Below, one piece after another: positions 22,716 to 34,754 of a DNA stretch of 64,000 nucleotides. Numbering within the stretch: position 1 is the first letter of the stretch; every line of letters begins with the position of its first letter. A program made the position numbers and the translations under genes. Under the pieces are notes generated by a model that was not told where the DNA came from, ran no database searches, and saw only the letters and a list, made by a program, of their open reading frames with translations. The stretch lies in assembly GCA_964017145.1 (NCBI GenBank), contig OZ024847.1:2914001-2978000 (forward strand), written 5' to 3'. The DNA is from Agrocybe praecox. Lineage: Eukaryota > Basidiomycota > Agaricomycetes > Agaricales > Agrocybaceae.

Positions 22716-23095
22716 ATGTCTGCCTACCCACCCCTAGGAGTCATCTTCAATCCTCAAGCACTGTTAGATACCATGGACCAGTATCAAACTGAAGCCATGC
22801 TGTACCTGGACGTACTTGACGATTTGCTAGAGACGCCTATCCAGGCTAATCCTGCTCGAGTAACGTTCCTAGGAACTGATCAACGATGGTTCGCGCTTGT
22901 CAGCGCCAAACAACGCCTGGACGAAGCACTTTCCAATCCTGCCAACGGTACCGAGGAACTCCAAAAAGAGCGTAACTTGCCTCCCCTGGAGCTCATACTC
23001 CGGGTAACCGCTGCCTTGGTAAGACCAACTCGTCGTCCTTATGTTGTATGCGAGGAGAACTCACTCTTCTTAGATGCAGTTCCATCCTGACGACA
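22716..23095 (+). pseudogene. Antisense gene B, 5' part, interrupted by the Plavaka element
   Basis: ATG 22,716 opens an exon to 23,018 (101 codons), an intron of 61 nt, and a second exon starting at 23,080 that is cut at 23,095 by the transposon. If the transposon and one copy of its CA duplication are removed, the frame continues open from 23,095 into 52,882-53,165. The intact gene would encode about 200 aa. The N-terminal part is helical and unfamiliar. This copy cannot make the full protein unless the transposon excises. Confidence 0.7.
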
Positions 23096-23215
23096 CATCA
23101 GGAAAAACACTTTGCGCCCTGACAGTCCCCAGAGCATCCCAAGACGCCGTGGGGCAGTCAGGGCAGTCAGGGCAGTCAGGGATCATAAATGCTCCTGAGA
23201 CCCTTCTTCATGAGC
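23096..23215. repeat. Left TIR and sub-terminal GGGCAGTCA repeats
   Basis: The 19-bp TIR is followed by CGCCCTGACAGTCCC and then three tandem copies of GGGCAGTCA at about 23,152-23,180. The same family of short repeats borders the 755-bp element at 59,411-60,165, linking the two. These are likely transposase binding sites. Confidence 0.8.
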
Positions 23216-23964
23216 TACGGTTAGTCTGAGGACTTAATGGGGCAATCTAGGGCGTTTCAAGGCATCTTTAATCAGATTTTACATTTATCTCATGTATGCT
23301 ACTTCCTTACTCGGTTATTAAGTACAAAGCTACACAAGCATGCATTTAAATGTATCATAATAAATAGGATAACACATGTATTCAAAATATATAATATATC
23401 TGTTTTCGAGTACTCCTAACTCCTAATTTCCTGATTACCATCAAAGACATATCATGTATACCTCAGATTTATTATATATATCAGCAATCCTTGGGTATTC
23501 CTGAGAAGAATAGATTTGAATTAGAGGTCAGAGGTGTGTCTTATACTTAAAATGTGTTTCAACGTGTTTCAAATACTCCTAAATAGGACAAAATTATAAA
23601 GGAGGTTCCATGACCACCCAAGAATATAGTAAATATGCAGGGCGTTGTAGAGCTTCCTCGTAGATTTAAAACACAGCAAAGCATATTAGGAACCTCTTAA
23701 TAAGCCATAATTGCATTAATTATTAATAATAGTACACGAGAATTAAAAGATGTATATATAGGCAGAGCAGGGCAGATGGAGCAGAAAAGGCAAGTGAAGC
23801 AAAACACTATGTACAAGCAGATAGACGGTGGTTGGGGCAGATAAGTGAAAAGCAGATGTGACAGGACAATATTTACAGATAAGGGAAAGGCAGAGGAGGG
23901 ACGACAATATCTGTAATTAGGGAGATGGCAAGGCTGTGGAGCTCGGCATGCAAGACACAACATT
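23216..23964. other. Non-coding left end of the Plavaka element
   Basis: AT-rich DNA with no gene I can support, between the sub-terminal repeats and the 3' end of the DUF6532-like gene. Purine-rich repeats of 'ggcagat' type lie at 23,760-23,910. Confidence 0.5.
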
Positions 23965-26015
23965 TCACGTAGTAGCAGAGGTCATAGAAGCCGATTCAGA
24001 AGCTGTAATAGCCGATGCAGGTGGTTGCTGAGCTGGAACCGGGCCTCGTAATTGTGCTTCCTCTGCGGCGACAGCATCCAGTAAGCCAAAGTCCACTCCT
24101 TCAAAGTCGTCATTAGGATCACCGATTGCTCCTCCACCAAATATCTGTGATCTTAAAGCTTATATGAGAAAAACATATATCGTAACATAAGAAAAAGGAG
24201 TATTACTTAATTTGTGTAAGCATTGCTTGTTCAAGTGTATTCGTATATACAGGGCTTCGCTCCTGAAGCAGCCTGTATGTGTTCATGTGATGAATATATC
24301 TACGCAAATTTGGAAAGCCAGGGAGTGAGAAAGCCAGAGAGCGTAGACATTCAAAAGAATATTACCGTTGACTGCAATTATCTTCACTAAAAGAGATGTT
24401 GGCCTTTGAACCAGACGACCAGCACTTGAGGCAGTTTTCAATCTAAAATTTGCTTCTTAATTAGGAAGATTTTTCCTAATAAAGAAATTGCGTACGCAGG
24501 TCACAACCAGAACGATAACCTCTGGAAAAATCCTACTGGCTGCCATCATTGCAGTATAAGAACCATTGTCCGTTCGCGTCTTGCCAAACCATTGAAGCCT
24601 GATGACGTCTGTAAATATGGGATTACCAAATGGCTTCTGCTTGTTGCACCGCTCGGCCTGCATAAAAATAGAACAATGCTATCAAAAGCGAGAAAAAAGA
24701 AAAAAAAGAATGCTTACAACAATGTCAATGTCACCGTACTTAAAATTTCCTTCCTTCATGAGCCATTTGATCTTCTTCTGAACAGCATCAGTCGTGAAAC
24801 TTCCTGGAATCCGGTAATGTCCATTAATAAGGCTTGTAGACTTGGAAGCGAGAGAGCTTGTCAGTGTCCCACGTCCATAAGAAGCCTGTAATAAATTTTG
24901 AGTATTCAACATGCTGAGTAGTAGGATAGAAGTTTAGATCCCACGTATGTTATAAGATTGTCAATGAGTATCTTATCCTTCTTCTTGATCAAAGTTTTCA
25001 GAATAGACGCCAATGACGGTACAGCTTTTGACTTGTCCAAATCAGCAGCCTTTTTGACTAAGTTCATTGTATGTTGGTTTCGCTCCTCGGCCGACTTTGG
25101 AGGAAATGCTCCAGCAAGGGCAGCACGTTCACGAACGTAGACCTTTGCGACCACAGCTAAGCGACGAATTTCCAAAGGGAAATCACTTTCTTTGATTTTG
25201 CCAGACTTATTATGTGTCGTGGCACCATGCCTCTTTACCCTTTTAGAGGACGCTGAACTGGCCTGGGTATATATCTAAACAAAAAGTCAAGATTGTCCAC
25301 AAAAACGTAATCAGGATCTCTTGAGTGGACTTACTCCTGCAGTAAACAATGCACTATTAGTTTCTCTTTCCTCTTCCTCTTCCTCAAGTTCGTCTTCGTC
25401 TTCATCTTCATCTTCTCGTTCAGTATTTCCTCCCTCTGAACCTTGTTGTGAGTCTAGATCATGGTCGTTATTACCCTCACTTTCAGCATCAGGCTGGGAC
25501 TCCATGTCTTTATCACCCATAAGGGCGTCAGCTAGAACAGCCTCATCGTCATCCAGAATTGCAGCCTTCTTTTTTTTGTTAGGCCGAGCCGCAGATTGCT
25601 CGCCGTCAGAAAATCCTTCTGGATCGTCCTCAGAATCTTCGTCCCTCATCTCGGCATTCCGCTTCCTGGTTGCTAAATAGAGTGATAGATAGAATATGTC
25701 AAACGATAGAACCGTGAGATAGATTTATCTACCTTGGTCTGCTGCAAGCTTCTTTGCTGCGTCGGCCTTCTTTTTTTTAGCGTCAAGCTGTGCAAGTAGC
25801 TGCTGATCCTTGGGAGTAAATCCTGGGCCTGGTGAATTAGGACTTTCAGATGGTTGTGGCGTCTTCTCCTTATTAGAGTTGGATTTTTTTGACTTAGGCT
25901 TTTTCTGCGTTGGCTGGGTAGAGGGAGGGGGAGTCCCAAAAGAGAGTGGGCCTACAGGCAGCAACTGAGAGGCGCTCCCGGTTCTCCTTGTAACACGTTG
26001 AGATTGACTTGCCAT
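23965..26015 (-). CDS. DUF6532-like nuclear protein, Plavaka cargo
   Basis: ATG 26,015, stop TGA at 23,965-23,967. Clear exons are 26,015-25,733, 25,672-25,335 and 25,274 to about 24,955, with four or five more to the stop. The N-terminal half is low-complexity: Pro/Ser-rich, a Lys-rich nuclear signal (PNKKKKA) and a long Asp/Glu run. The C-terminal half is ordered, with a helical start (FPLEIRRLAVVAKVYVRE) and a core near 24,650-24,500 (NPIFTDVIRLQWF ... FPEVIVLVVTC) that resembles the DUF6532 domain common in Agaricomycetes; this match is from memory and tentative. A donor near 24,955 (GTGGGA) is weak. Function unknown; it sits next to the dioxygenase gene in the same direction. Confidence 0.6.
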
Positions 26016-26206
26016 TTGTAATGAAGAATAAAGTAGCCAAGTATAAAAGAGTTTGGTGTTTTGTTGAAGTTAATCCTGAGATGCCACGACGAATAGTTAG
26101 GTTTGAGCCCAGAAACAAAGCAAAGACAAACAAAAGATCATTAATATGACGCTATTGTAAACTATAACATTTTAAACTATATTATCTAGATACTTAGATT
26201 CTGCTT

Positions 26207-29200
26207 TTAATTTTTAACAAAATAAACATTATCACCCCATCCATTAAAATCTTTAACCCAGTCTTTAGCTGCAGCGTCAGTGTGAAAAACTAATGAAGCA
26301 CGTTTTCCAATATAGTCATCATTGAAATGACTTGTATCTGAAGAACGAATAAGGAGAAAATCACCACTTCTTCCATGAATAGCAACTCCAACCTGATGAA
26401 GGATTGTCGCCCCACCAGTACAGTCACATATAGGAAGAATACCACATAGGAACCAGTTGTTCCAGTCACGGTGAAAGGCTGTACAAGCATTGACGTTGAT
26501 TACAACACTTGCAAATGGCTCCATGGGTACTAGCTCATTATCGGGCAAGGAATCAACATACTCTTGAAGCTTTGCTGATACGTCTGGCAATAGACGATAC
26601 ATCTGAGACAAGGATAAGATGAGAAATCAAAAAATATACCAAATGAAAGAACCTACAGTATCCTGCTGCCATTCCAAAACATCGGCAAAAAGAGAACAGA
26701 GCGCATTGAAGTCATTAATATGCTCGCTCAACTCTGTAGAGCTACGCGGGATGAATAAATAAGGGTTTGGTGCACATACAGCTCCTTCTCTGATTAATTC
26801 AGTAGGATGAACCTCAGTAGGGGCATTATGGCCCTGTTAAACGTCATAAGAATGCTCAGTAAAAGTCAGAGAAATTAGAAAAACATACCTTGGCAGAGAA
26901 CCTATTATAAAGACTGCAGTGTGCACTGCTGCACCTGAAATTATTTCCGAGTGCCTTTGTGTCTTTATGCTTGAAAACGCTTGGCCAAATAGCTTCCAGA
27001 TTGGGTACAAGTTTCCTTCGCATCTCTTGTGGCATAGAGACGTCAAGGATGAAGATCATTCCACCGTACTTGTCATTTACTCTGATGCATGTACTGGCAA
27101 AAACAACATTAAAATCATGAAGCATGAAAAAGAAAAAGAAAAAGAAAAACACAGACTCATTTAAAATATTAGGATCCAGATTGACGTAAAAGTTGTCCTT
27201 CTTTATACCATCTTGAAGCGCTTCAGTGATCTAAACACCATCAGTAGAGGGCATTAGCGTAGAAGCAATAAATACGCACAATTTTTTCGAACTCTTCTAG
27301 CGTTTGAGCAAACCTCCCTTCTTTCACAATAAGCCTCTCACTTTTAGTGAACTCCACCGCCTCCTCAACATCTCCTCTTCTGAGCGGATAAATTTTGTTT
27401 TGAGGAAGATAAGGATCGTATCCAGTACTTATAATGTGAAGTTTGACACTCTTCTTGTGTGCGCTGGTCGGGGCCTTCAATGTTTCATTCATTCCCCAAA
27501 TCTCAACTGGGATTAACTCAGAAGACAATAAATGAGGTAAAGGCAAGGGTGATAATGGTGGAGGAGGAGAGGAATAAGGTGGAGGAGAAAGAGAAGGAGA
27601 TTGTCCATCAAGTACGTTCACACCTAGCAATGGACTCAAGCAGGGCGCCCAAGCGTTTCTGTTCATTTCCAATAGTCTGTGCGAGCTAGAATAATGATGA
27701 ATACAATATCCAAAAGTAACAATAAAAATGATACTAACTTAGACCGAATTGAGCCAAAGTATTGGCGACTTTCTTCTATGTCGGAGCAATCTAATCTGGG
27801 GACAGTCTTGTACGTTTCTATGAGATGCTCACTGAAATGTGTGTCAATACACATCGGCCACTCCTGTCGTAGCTTGGCTATGATAGGAATGAGTTCTTCC
27901 TGCACAATTCTTCCTAACGGATCAGCTACATATCCCTTGAGTGACTAGATCAGAGATATTGAAGAAAAGCGCACTTGGATCAGGATTGTTAATGACATCC
28001 AAGACCTTGTTGAGGTCGGTTACACTCATGCGATCAATAATAGCGGTCTTCATTTGTGCGCATGCGACCAACAGCAAGATATATACAGTACCTATAACAG
28101 ATTTCCAAGCAGTCATCAAACAAAAACAATATATACATATATATATATATATATATCACATACCTGCTTCAGCTAATTTTGCAAACGAAGTAGCGCCCTT
28201 GAAATCACGCTTGAATGTTGAATAAGAACTTAGGGAAGACAATTCTTCTTGAAAAATTGCTGTCTTGGTTCTTATTGGCGGCCCCGTGATTGCACTGAAA
28301 GTAAAAGACATAAGTATATAAAAATTTGGTTCAACTCAAGAAGAAATATTACCTTCGTACTTTAGCTTCCAGCTGAATGAGGGTTATCATGGAGATGAAC
28401 TGAAAGACGGCTTCCTTTGATCGCTGAGATGAGCAACGCAACGCAAGATCTTTCAGCGTTGCACTATTTCTGCATAACCCCTTGCTGCTGCTCATTGTCC
28501 CCCCATCCAATAAGCTCCGTAAATCAGCCTTGAAATGCTCGCTCTCCAGAATTTGCAAGTACTTCTTGTCGACCAGGGAAAAAAGTAAATCCTTTGACGT
28601 TAGTGCGAGTTTTACCACCACTTTCTTCCCCTTTTTTTGCGCCGTCTTTGGTGCCTTCAAATGTAGATTGGTTTGGCCATGGACTAACCACTCGCGCGTA
28701 ACACCACCCATGTTGATATCACCATTGGCATCATCACCGAGTACCATGGCTACCCCATCCATATCTCTACCTTCATCACTCAACTCTTCGGTATCAGTTG
28801 CACCTGCTTGCTGTTGTGCCCGATTGCGCGCCGCCGCGTGAAGTTGTTGGAAAACAGGAAGCTGTTGGCATAGTCTTGCATCCCCACCTGGGCCATTAGG
28901 ACCACGCGAGCGATTTGGAATTCGGATCCTAATTTTGAGGCTCTCGTGCTGTCTATGTGTCCCTAATGTCTCTCCTAAATGGGAGTTTTTTGATCGTGTA
29001 TTGTATCGTGAGGTGGATTGACCAAGTGGGCCCAACATAGATAATCCACTGGATGCCGAATGTTCCAGGAAGTTGAATGACATCATATTTTCTGTACCGA
29101 AATGAAATACCGGAGTAGCTAGAACAACCCAAGCCATGAGTCGCCGGCACCATGTAAAGTTGGGAAGAGAAGCCCACTTACCCGAAATATATGGCTCACA

Positions 29201-29437
29201 GTGTTGTGCAAGATGACTGACATTCTGGGGTTCCTGGTAATTGCTCGAGAAGCTAGTGTTGTTGGCCAGGTAATTTTCATCGAAGCAGTCACCAGGTTCT
29301 ACGCCAGCTAATGCAAATACCAGGCAATCAAGTACTTCTTGGACCTGATGCTCCTGCTCTGGAAAATCAACTTCCCATCGAGAAGTGATATAGACCAAGA
29401 ATTCCAATTGCGCGTGAGTAATGAGCAGCGACTGCAT
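26207..29437 (-). CDS. TET/JBP-like 2OG-Fe(II) dioxygenase
   Basis: Predicted to oxidise 5-methylpyrimidines in DNA. ATG 29,437 is 53 bp downstream of a perfect palindrome. Exons include 29,437-29,182, 29,091-28,353, 27,676-27,280, 27,230-27,153, 27,093-26,889, 26,833-26,657 and 26,602-26,207. The N-terminal half has a Lys-rich linker and helices typical of fungal members. The catalytic core is in the last exon: CTAFHRDWNNW (iron-binding H-x-D), CTGGATILHQVGVAIHGRSGDF, HFNDDY (distal His) and GKRASLVFHTD (Arg for 2-oxoglutarate). All expected ligands are present. Near 27,930 the frame changes by one base (CAAGGGATATG where CAAGGATATG would continue), so a frameshift or an assembly error is possible. 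TET/JBP genes are known to travel with fungal transposons. Confidence 0.8.
27925..27945 (-). other. Apparent one-base frameshift in the dioxygenase gene
   Basis: Upstream coding ends ...ISDLVTQG and the downstream exon resumes ...VADPLGRIVQEE in the next frame. One fewer G in the GGG run would join them without an intron. The only alternative is an intron of about 30 nt, shorter than others here. Confidence 0.5.
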
Positions 29438-29488
29438 CAAATAGCAGCAATACGGTAGCAAGTAGGGGGTTGGTTGAGCTCGCTTAAC

Positions 29489-29510
29489 GTTGGCCAGGAT
29501 CCTGGCCAAC
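29489..29510. promoter_or_regulatory. Perfect palindrome, copy 1 (upstream of dioxygenase gene)
   Basis: Core TGGCCAGGATCCTGGCCA at 29,491-29,508, perfect over 22 bp here. It is flanked on both sides by CTCGCTTAAC (29,479-29,488 and 29,511-29,520). It lies just upstream of the minus-strand dioxygenase gene (ATG 29,437). Three other copies stand before other genes of this element. Confidence 0.85.
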
Positions 29511-29520
29511 CTCGCTTAAC

Positions 29521-31250
29521 TATGACTTAATACATGATCACCATAGCTATCCCCTCACCTTTTCCTGTGATCTTTAGCTACTACGAAATCCTTTTACTTA
29601 ACGTGATGCACCGTTATAACATAATGAATACGAGGGTTCAGATATTTGACAACAAAATCAATTTGATAAGATTTCGAGTCTGTGGGTACAACTACTCGTA
29701 CTAGGTATACCACCCCATCCCCAGCCTGGCCATAGCTCATTGCACACCCTGCACCACTTCCATACCCCTTGTGATTCTCCTTATCACACTCGCTCTTCCT
29801 CACTCGAGACACTATCATCGTCTGCGTCTGGCAGATCGGGCGCCCAGCAGGCAGGTGGCAGTGGCAGCAGCAATGCGAACATCGCGCCCACACCTTCCAG
29901 AGCACAGAGCCATCGTCCAGAGGCGAGGAGCAAGAGGTCCGTGTCGTCCAACACTGTTCCGCTGAGCGTTACCACCACCGTTGTGGGAAAAACGAGCACA
30001 GGGATATTTTGAACCTTGAAGCGCCGCCGCATTACTAGTAGTGAGAAAGAGAAGTGATAAAAAATAAAGATTGAAAGGGGGGGAGAGAGAAAGAAAAGAA
30101 ACAGGAAAGTAAAGAGAAACAGAGAAACAGAGAAGAAAAAGAAAAGGAAAAAGCAGCATTGCGAAAAACAACGAGTAACAAGGGAAGTGTATGGATGGTT
30201 GTACGAATTTGAGCGAGCGCGCATCTAGTGGTCCTTTTGTTGGAGATACACTTACTGGTCGTAGGTGTCTGCGCCGATATCCACCGCCCAGGGTTCCATC
30301 TTGACAGGCGACGAAGGACCAGCACCTGCTGTCTGCTCGGACTCGCCGCTCGTTCCTCGACTGTTGTTACCCACACGAATATTCATGTTCGCATTGCCAT
30401 CCACATCTGGATCCCACTCTTCATCGTCGTTCCATCCATCTGCATGGTATCCCTGATGCGGCCCATAATGGCCATCCGCGCTCTCCTCATCATCCGACTC
30501 GACCAATGTCCGTGTCCCGTCCTCATTGATCCTATGAACCCCACCACTCCAGCAGCCTTCACAGGCGAAGACCTTGTCGACGTATACCAATTCCACACCG
30601 GCACCTGCATCTGAATCCCATTCGTCTTCCTCTGCTGCTCTGCTGGTGTTGCAGCAGCAGCCTGAGCCTGAGCAGCTTGTTCCGCCTCTCTCTCCTTCTC
30701 CTTCGCCGCTGCAGCCCCCTTCGCCCTCGTTGCTGCTTCCGCATTAGACTTGAGGTATGCTGTCTCGCAAGGTTGAGACGGGGCATGGCGGAAGATGCAG
30801 CAGCAGCAGCAGGCGATGAAGACGGAGATGGTGGCGGTAGGGATGATAATGAGGACGAGGTTGATGATGAGGGGGTATTGGTGGATGTAGATGGACGAGC
30901 TGAGGAAGCTGAGCCTGTATGTGTATGTGGTGGGATCTGTGGTCGTGAAGCCGGGAAAGAATAGGAGCGGGGGATGGCAATGAACGAGCAGAGTGGGCTG
31001 AACGGAGAGAGGCAGGAGTTTGGTGGCACTCTGGTTGCTGATCGTCCTCACTTGCTGGCTGCCCAATGAGTTGAGTGATGAGCTTGAAGAAGCATCTGGA
31101 CGCGCGTATGGAGGCTGATCATTCAGTAAATTGGGGACGATGATGTCGTAGATGATGCTGATGGTGTCCCGTAGAGCGACTTTGATTGGCTTCAAGTCGT
31201 GCTGCACGAGGGTAGCATAGTTCAGATATTGAGCGTTGAACTTGGTGAGC
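29521..31250 (-). pseudogene. Unidentified captured gene pieces
   Basis: Minus-strand frames with protein-like composition but frequent frame changes: an Ala/Glu/Gln-rich helix (KAKEKEREAEQAAQAQ type) near 30,700, an acidic segment containing CEGCWSGGVHRINEDG near 30,560-30,520, and a Ser/Pro-rich stretch near 30,900. A purine-rich tract fills 30,030-30,170. I do not recognise the source gene. A 14-bp palindrome GTTCAACGTTGAAC lies at about 31,250-31,263 at its right edge. Confidence 0.4.
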
Positions 31251-31559
31251 GTTCAACGTTGAACGTTGAACTTGGATAAGTGCCTATCCATTTCGCCAGG
31301 AATGATCCTGACTAACCACTAGTCACATGACTCAACCGGTGACTGGGTAAACAGGTACCCGAGACTACACGACTCGTAACCAATTAGCTTCCTGTGATGA
31401 TCAAGGGTGCCATCGGCGGTTGCATTGTTGGGTATGGATTCGCAGCATATCGTGGATATACAGCCATGGCAGCTCTATTGATGGGTGGCCTGCCATAGTC
31501 TTGAGGTGGGAGGATTTGACCAGCTGGATAAGATATGCTCTAGAGGCGACAGCGTGGAG

Positions 31560-32660
31560 ATTGTACGCTGCTTCGTTAGCCCTGTATTAATTAGTGACCT
31601 GGGTCACCGTCTAAATAGTAGTTAAGAATGGTTACCTGAAAATTCTTATTCGCCATCTCAGAAGCGATTCGTTTGAAATCGTGGCCATGAATAGCAAGAA
31701 GAGATAAAAGTTGTTCTGTTGGTTATTTTTCAATCAGCAAATCCGGTGCTAATGAGAAGATTTTCACTTACTTCTGTCTTCTTCCGACCAGGTATTAGAT
31801 GTTACGAGACCTTTATCGCATCTACGAGACGTAGCTTCGTTGGTGTCCTGTCCGTTTGTTGGCAGATCCTCAGTAGGTCCTTCAGATCCAGGTAAATTTG
31901 AAGGTGGGTCGTCAGCTAATATAGCTGCAGACTTGATCCGTCTGGTACGTTTCTGCCTCTTAGCAGGTCGGGTTCAATCTCCATCGGCTATCCATTCAAT
32001 GTGAAAATTTGACTAGAGAAGCAGATGTTCAGACTTACAGGCGGCCCAGCTACTTGTTCTACGTAAGAAGTGTATACATGTTGAGGTTGGTTGTTAGTAA
32101 TATCAGCAAAAACAGAAGGATATAAAGGTGCAGAAGGGGGAGGAGGTTGAGAAGCTAGAGCATGAGCCGGACTGGGACTAGGACTACAGACAGGTGTAGG
32201 AGAAGGAGGCACTGACGGAGGTGCCAATGTTAGAACTGGTGTGGGTGTTGGCTCTGGGGTTGCGACAATGGAAGGAGCAGATGCAGAGTCTACGACAACT
32301 GTCAGGAAAACATAAGAAGAGGCAGCAGGGCTGTTAACTTACGAGTCTGCAAATCGGTCCAGATACCGGCAGCTCGCTCGCGTGGTTCGCGGTTTCTCCA
32401 GTCTTCATTTTCCAAGAACAACTCCTCACAATGATCTTCATGACTATGGAGCTCAAGCTCCCTCTGGTCCCCTGCAACGTCGGTAATCAGATGCAAGTAA
32501 TTGGCAGCAGCATTAAGCTCCTCCAATTCTCCACGGCTCTCATCTGCGACATGGAAGTCGAAGGGCGTAACCGTTGCACGTCGAGGGGGAGGTTGAAGTA
32601 TTTCCACGTGTTCTCGCGGTGCCGCAGCAGGTTCAGGTTCGTGATGAGGCACGGAAGGTT
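31560..32660 (-). pseudogene. Captured fragment of a SANT/Myb-domain protein
   Basis: Exons read in order: an acidic region (about 32,652-32,342) ending before GTAAGT, a Pro-rich region with Ser/Thr (about 32,300-32,040), a basic patch (KRQKRTRR) and then TWSEEDR joined across an intron to LLSLLAIHGHDFKRIASEM. That last sequence has the spacing of a SANT domain as in co-repressor subunits (W-x-E-E-D ... HG-x-D-F-x-x-IA). The second half of the SANT domain is not clearly continued, so the gene looks truncated. Introns are retained, so capture was from DNA. Whether it is expressed is unknown. Confidence 0.5.
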
Positions 32661-33465
32661 CGATCTAGGAGATAAGCACCTGTATTGAGGGAAATGTCGT
32701 CTACTTGAATGGTATCGACCACGATCGTGTTCGGAGCGGTGAGGAAGAAGTCTAGTGTACAAAGGAGATCTCAAATATGGAAAACCACGGTCAATCACGC
32801 CTTTCAGGAGAGTTGTGGTGATGGGTGGTTGTACAAAGCGGAGGCGAATGAACTAGATCTCTTCCGCAAGGATCAGAAACGACCGCAACATGTGACATCT
32901 GGATGGAGAAGGAGAGGAATATCTATGAGTTGGACCATGACTCGGATGATAATGCGACGGAAGCATAACAGGGGGTGGATGGATCGCTTGTCCTGGAAGA
33001 ACCGTCACCACCGCTTAGCGAGGAGGAGAACGACCATGATGCCATCGGGGTGATAGCAAGGGAGAGTGACGGCGAGGATGAGGCGACGGTGTTCTTGATC
33101 AGTGGTAATGCATTGGCGCGGTCGGAAACGAGAACAAGAACGACGACTTGGTTGCGTCTGCACTCCGAGAACTACCAGTTGTAGGTGCATGTCCTCGACG
33201 AGAGCAAGATCGTCCATCCATCTTTTGATGCTCTAGGTGGAAGAGATGCAGTGACGTCGTATTTCGATTTCTTGAGGAACTGTGCACACGATATTTTCAT
33301 AATGTTGGTTAGTGTCGTCGATGTTTGTGGTGGTCCTTCAGGGTGATGGTAATCGCATGAAGTGCAGAGCCTTGAGACCCAAAGATTAACACAGCAGAAG
33401 CAGGATTGTTGTTTTTTGATGATAATGAAGAAGGACCATGTTGATTTGCAGAGCTTAGACCCGGC
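32661..33465. other. Mosaic DNA, no gene assigned
   Basis: Short frames on both strands, none recognisable. It lies between the SANT fragment and the kinesin fragment and probably contains the junctions of two or more captured pieces. Confidence 0.4.
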
Positions 33466-34318
33466 GAGCGTCGTATTAGTACCGCAATACTTTGGTCGTA
33501 CTCATCGTGAACACTCCTTATCTGGTTCTCGACGATTTCCACCTGCTTCTTTGCCTCCACGAGTTCTGTCTCCCTGAGTTCATTTTCCAGTGATTTGAAT
33601 CCAGTTCTCCATTCTTCTCTCTGGCAGCGATAAAGTCGGCCTTCAAATGCTCTATTTCCACGATATGTTCCTTCAGCAACGAATTACGCGTCATTCGTTG
33701 ATTGAGCTCAGGTTTGTTTTGGATAGATTTTGCTCGAAGGGCGTAGTCGAGAGTGGAGAGGGTCTCTTCTAAATTCGACCGAGCAGGAGATATGGTTGCA
33801 ATTATGCACATTTTGGTTCGATTTCCTAACGAATCTTGAAGCAGTCTAGTCGATTTGGATTCCCTGAGTATTGACAATTAACTGTTAGTAAACATATTTT
33901 GAAAGCTCGAGAACAGTCACCTGTAGGGTACGTGCGCTTTATCCACCAAAGCATTGATTACTCTCCCAAGAGTCAGCAAACTTTGATTGATCATCCCCGC
34001 TTCCCTAGCTCTCTTGTGCTCGGCACCAGATCGTCCGACGTTCTCAGACCCAGCCAAGTCGACCAGGTTAAGCTTGCCCACTTTGAGGAGGTCATCGCCC
34101 ATATCCATACCGTCTTTTATGTGGACTGTAATTGAAAATATGGAATGTGATCAACTTGAGTGATCGTTGAACTTTGTGGCTGCGATGTGTCGACGTAGTA
34201 AGGAGAGCAAGGGCGTCTTTAGAATCTTTGACGGCGATTTCCTCCAAACCTTGGATGTCAACTCCTCGCTTACTAACTTCATCGAAAATTTTGAGCTTTT
34301 CTTCATTGATAAATTGTC
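33466..34318 (-). pseudogene. Captured kinesin-5 motor fragment with nonsense codon
   Basis: Reads KLKIFDE, IQGLEEIAVKD, the switch I region, [13 protein letters not shown] (switch II), [27 protein letters not shown] and [26 protein letters not shown], then the start of the stalk ([12 protein letters not shown]). This order and wording identify a kinesin-5 (BimC/Eg5) motor. The N-terminal ATP-binding P-loop part is missing. In switch I the expected SSRSHS reads SS-stop-SHS because CGA has become TGA near 34,155. The left end is a direct exon-to-exon join to a chitin synthase piece in a different frame. Not functional. Confidence 0.85.
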
Positions 34319-34686
34319 CCAAAGTTCATTCTCCTGTATCCCATGGTTGGAAAAAGGTCACGTATTTACGCATTGAATTGACTTACGTAGTCACTCCATG
34401 ATTTCAAAGGAATGAATCGAGGATCGAATCCTTCATCCTACAGAAAGATTAGAAAAGTCGACGAGGACACGGAATAACCTGCTACTCACATGAACGATAA
34501 TCTTCTTGTCAGATTCTCCCAACACAACACGCGTCTGACCGCATGAGAAGTCGTCCATCTTCCAGAGCGAATACAGGAGCAGTAGGAACGAGAAGACGGG
34601 AATGGCAAGGATATAAAACAACATCCACCCAACCATGTCCCATTTACGCCTCATGATGAACACCAGGGCTTGTAGGCCATAGATGG
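34319..34686 (-). pseudogene. Captured chitin synthase fragment (C-terminal part)
   Basis: Reads [19 protein letters not shown], membrane helices, then [19 protein letters not shown] and, across an intron, [17 protein letters not shown] and, across another, ENELWD. These are the late transmembrane and C-terminal conserved parts of class V/VII fungal chitin synthases; the usual DDFSWGQTR has Cys for Trp. It is preceded, inside a 68-nt intron, by the fragment at 34,755-35,027 and followed by kinesin. Confidence 0.8.
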
Positions 34687-34754
34687 CTGCACGACTTTGA
34701 GGAGAGAGCAATTTAACTCGAGCCTCAGAAGAAAAATCATAACCAATCACTTAC

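Noticed and set aside
25321..25680. Plus-strand Ser-rich ORF
   Set aside because: It is the reverse of the Asp/Glu-coding run of the DUF6532-like gene.
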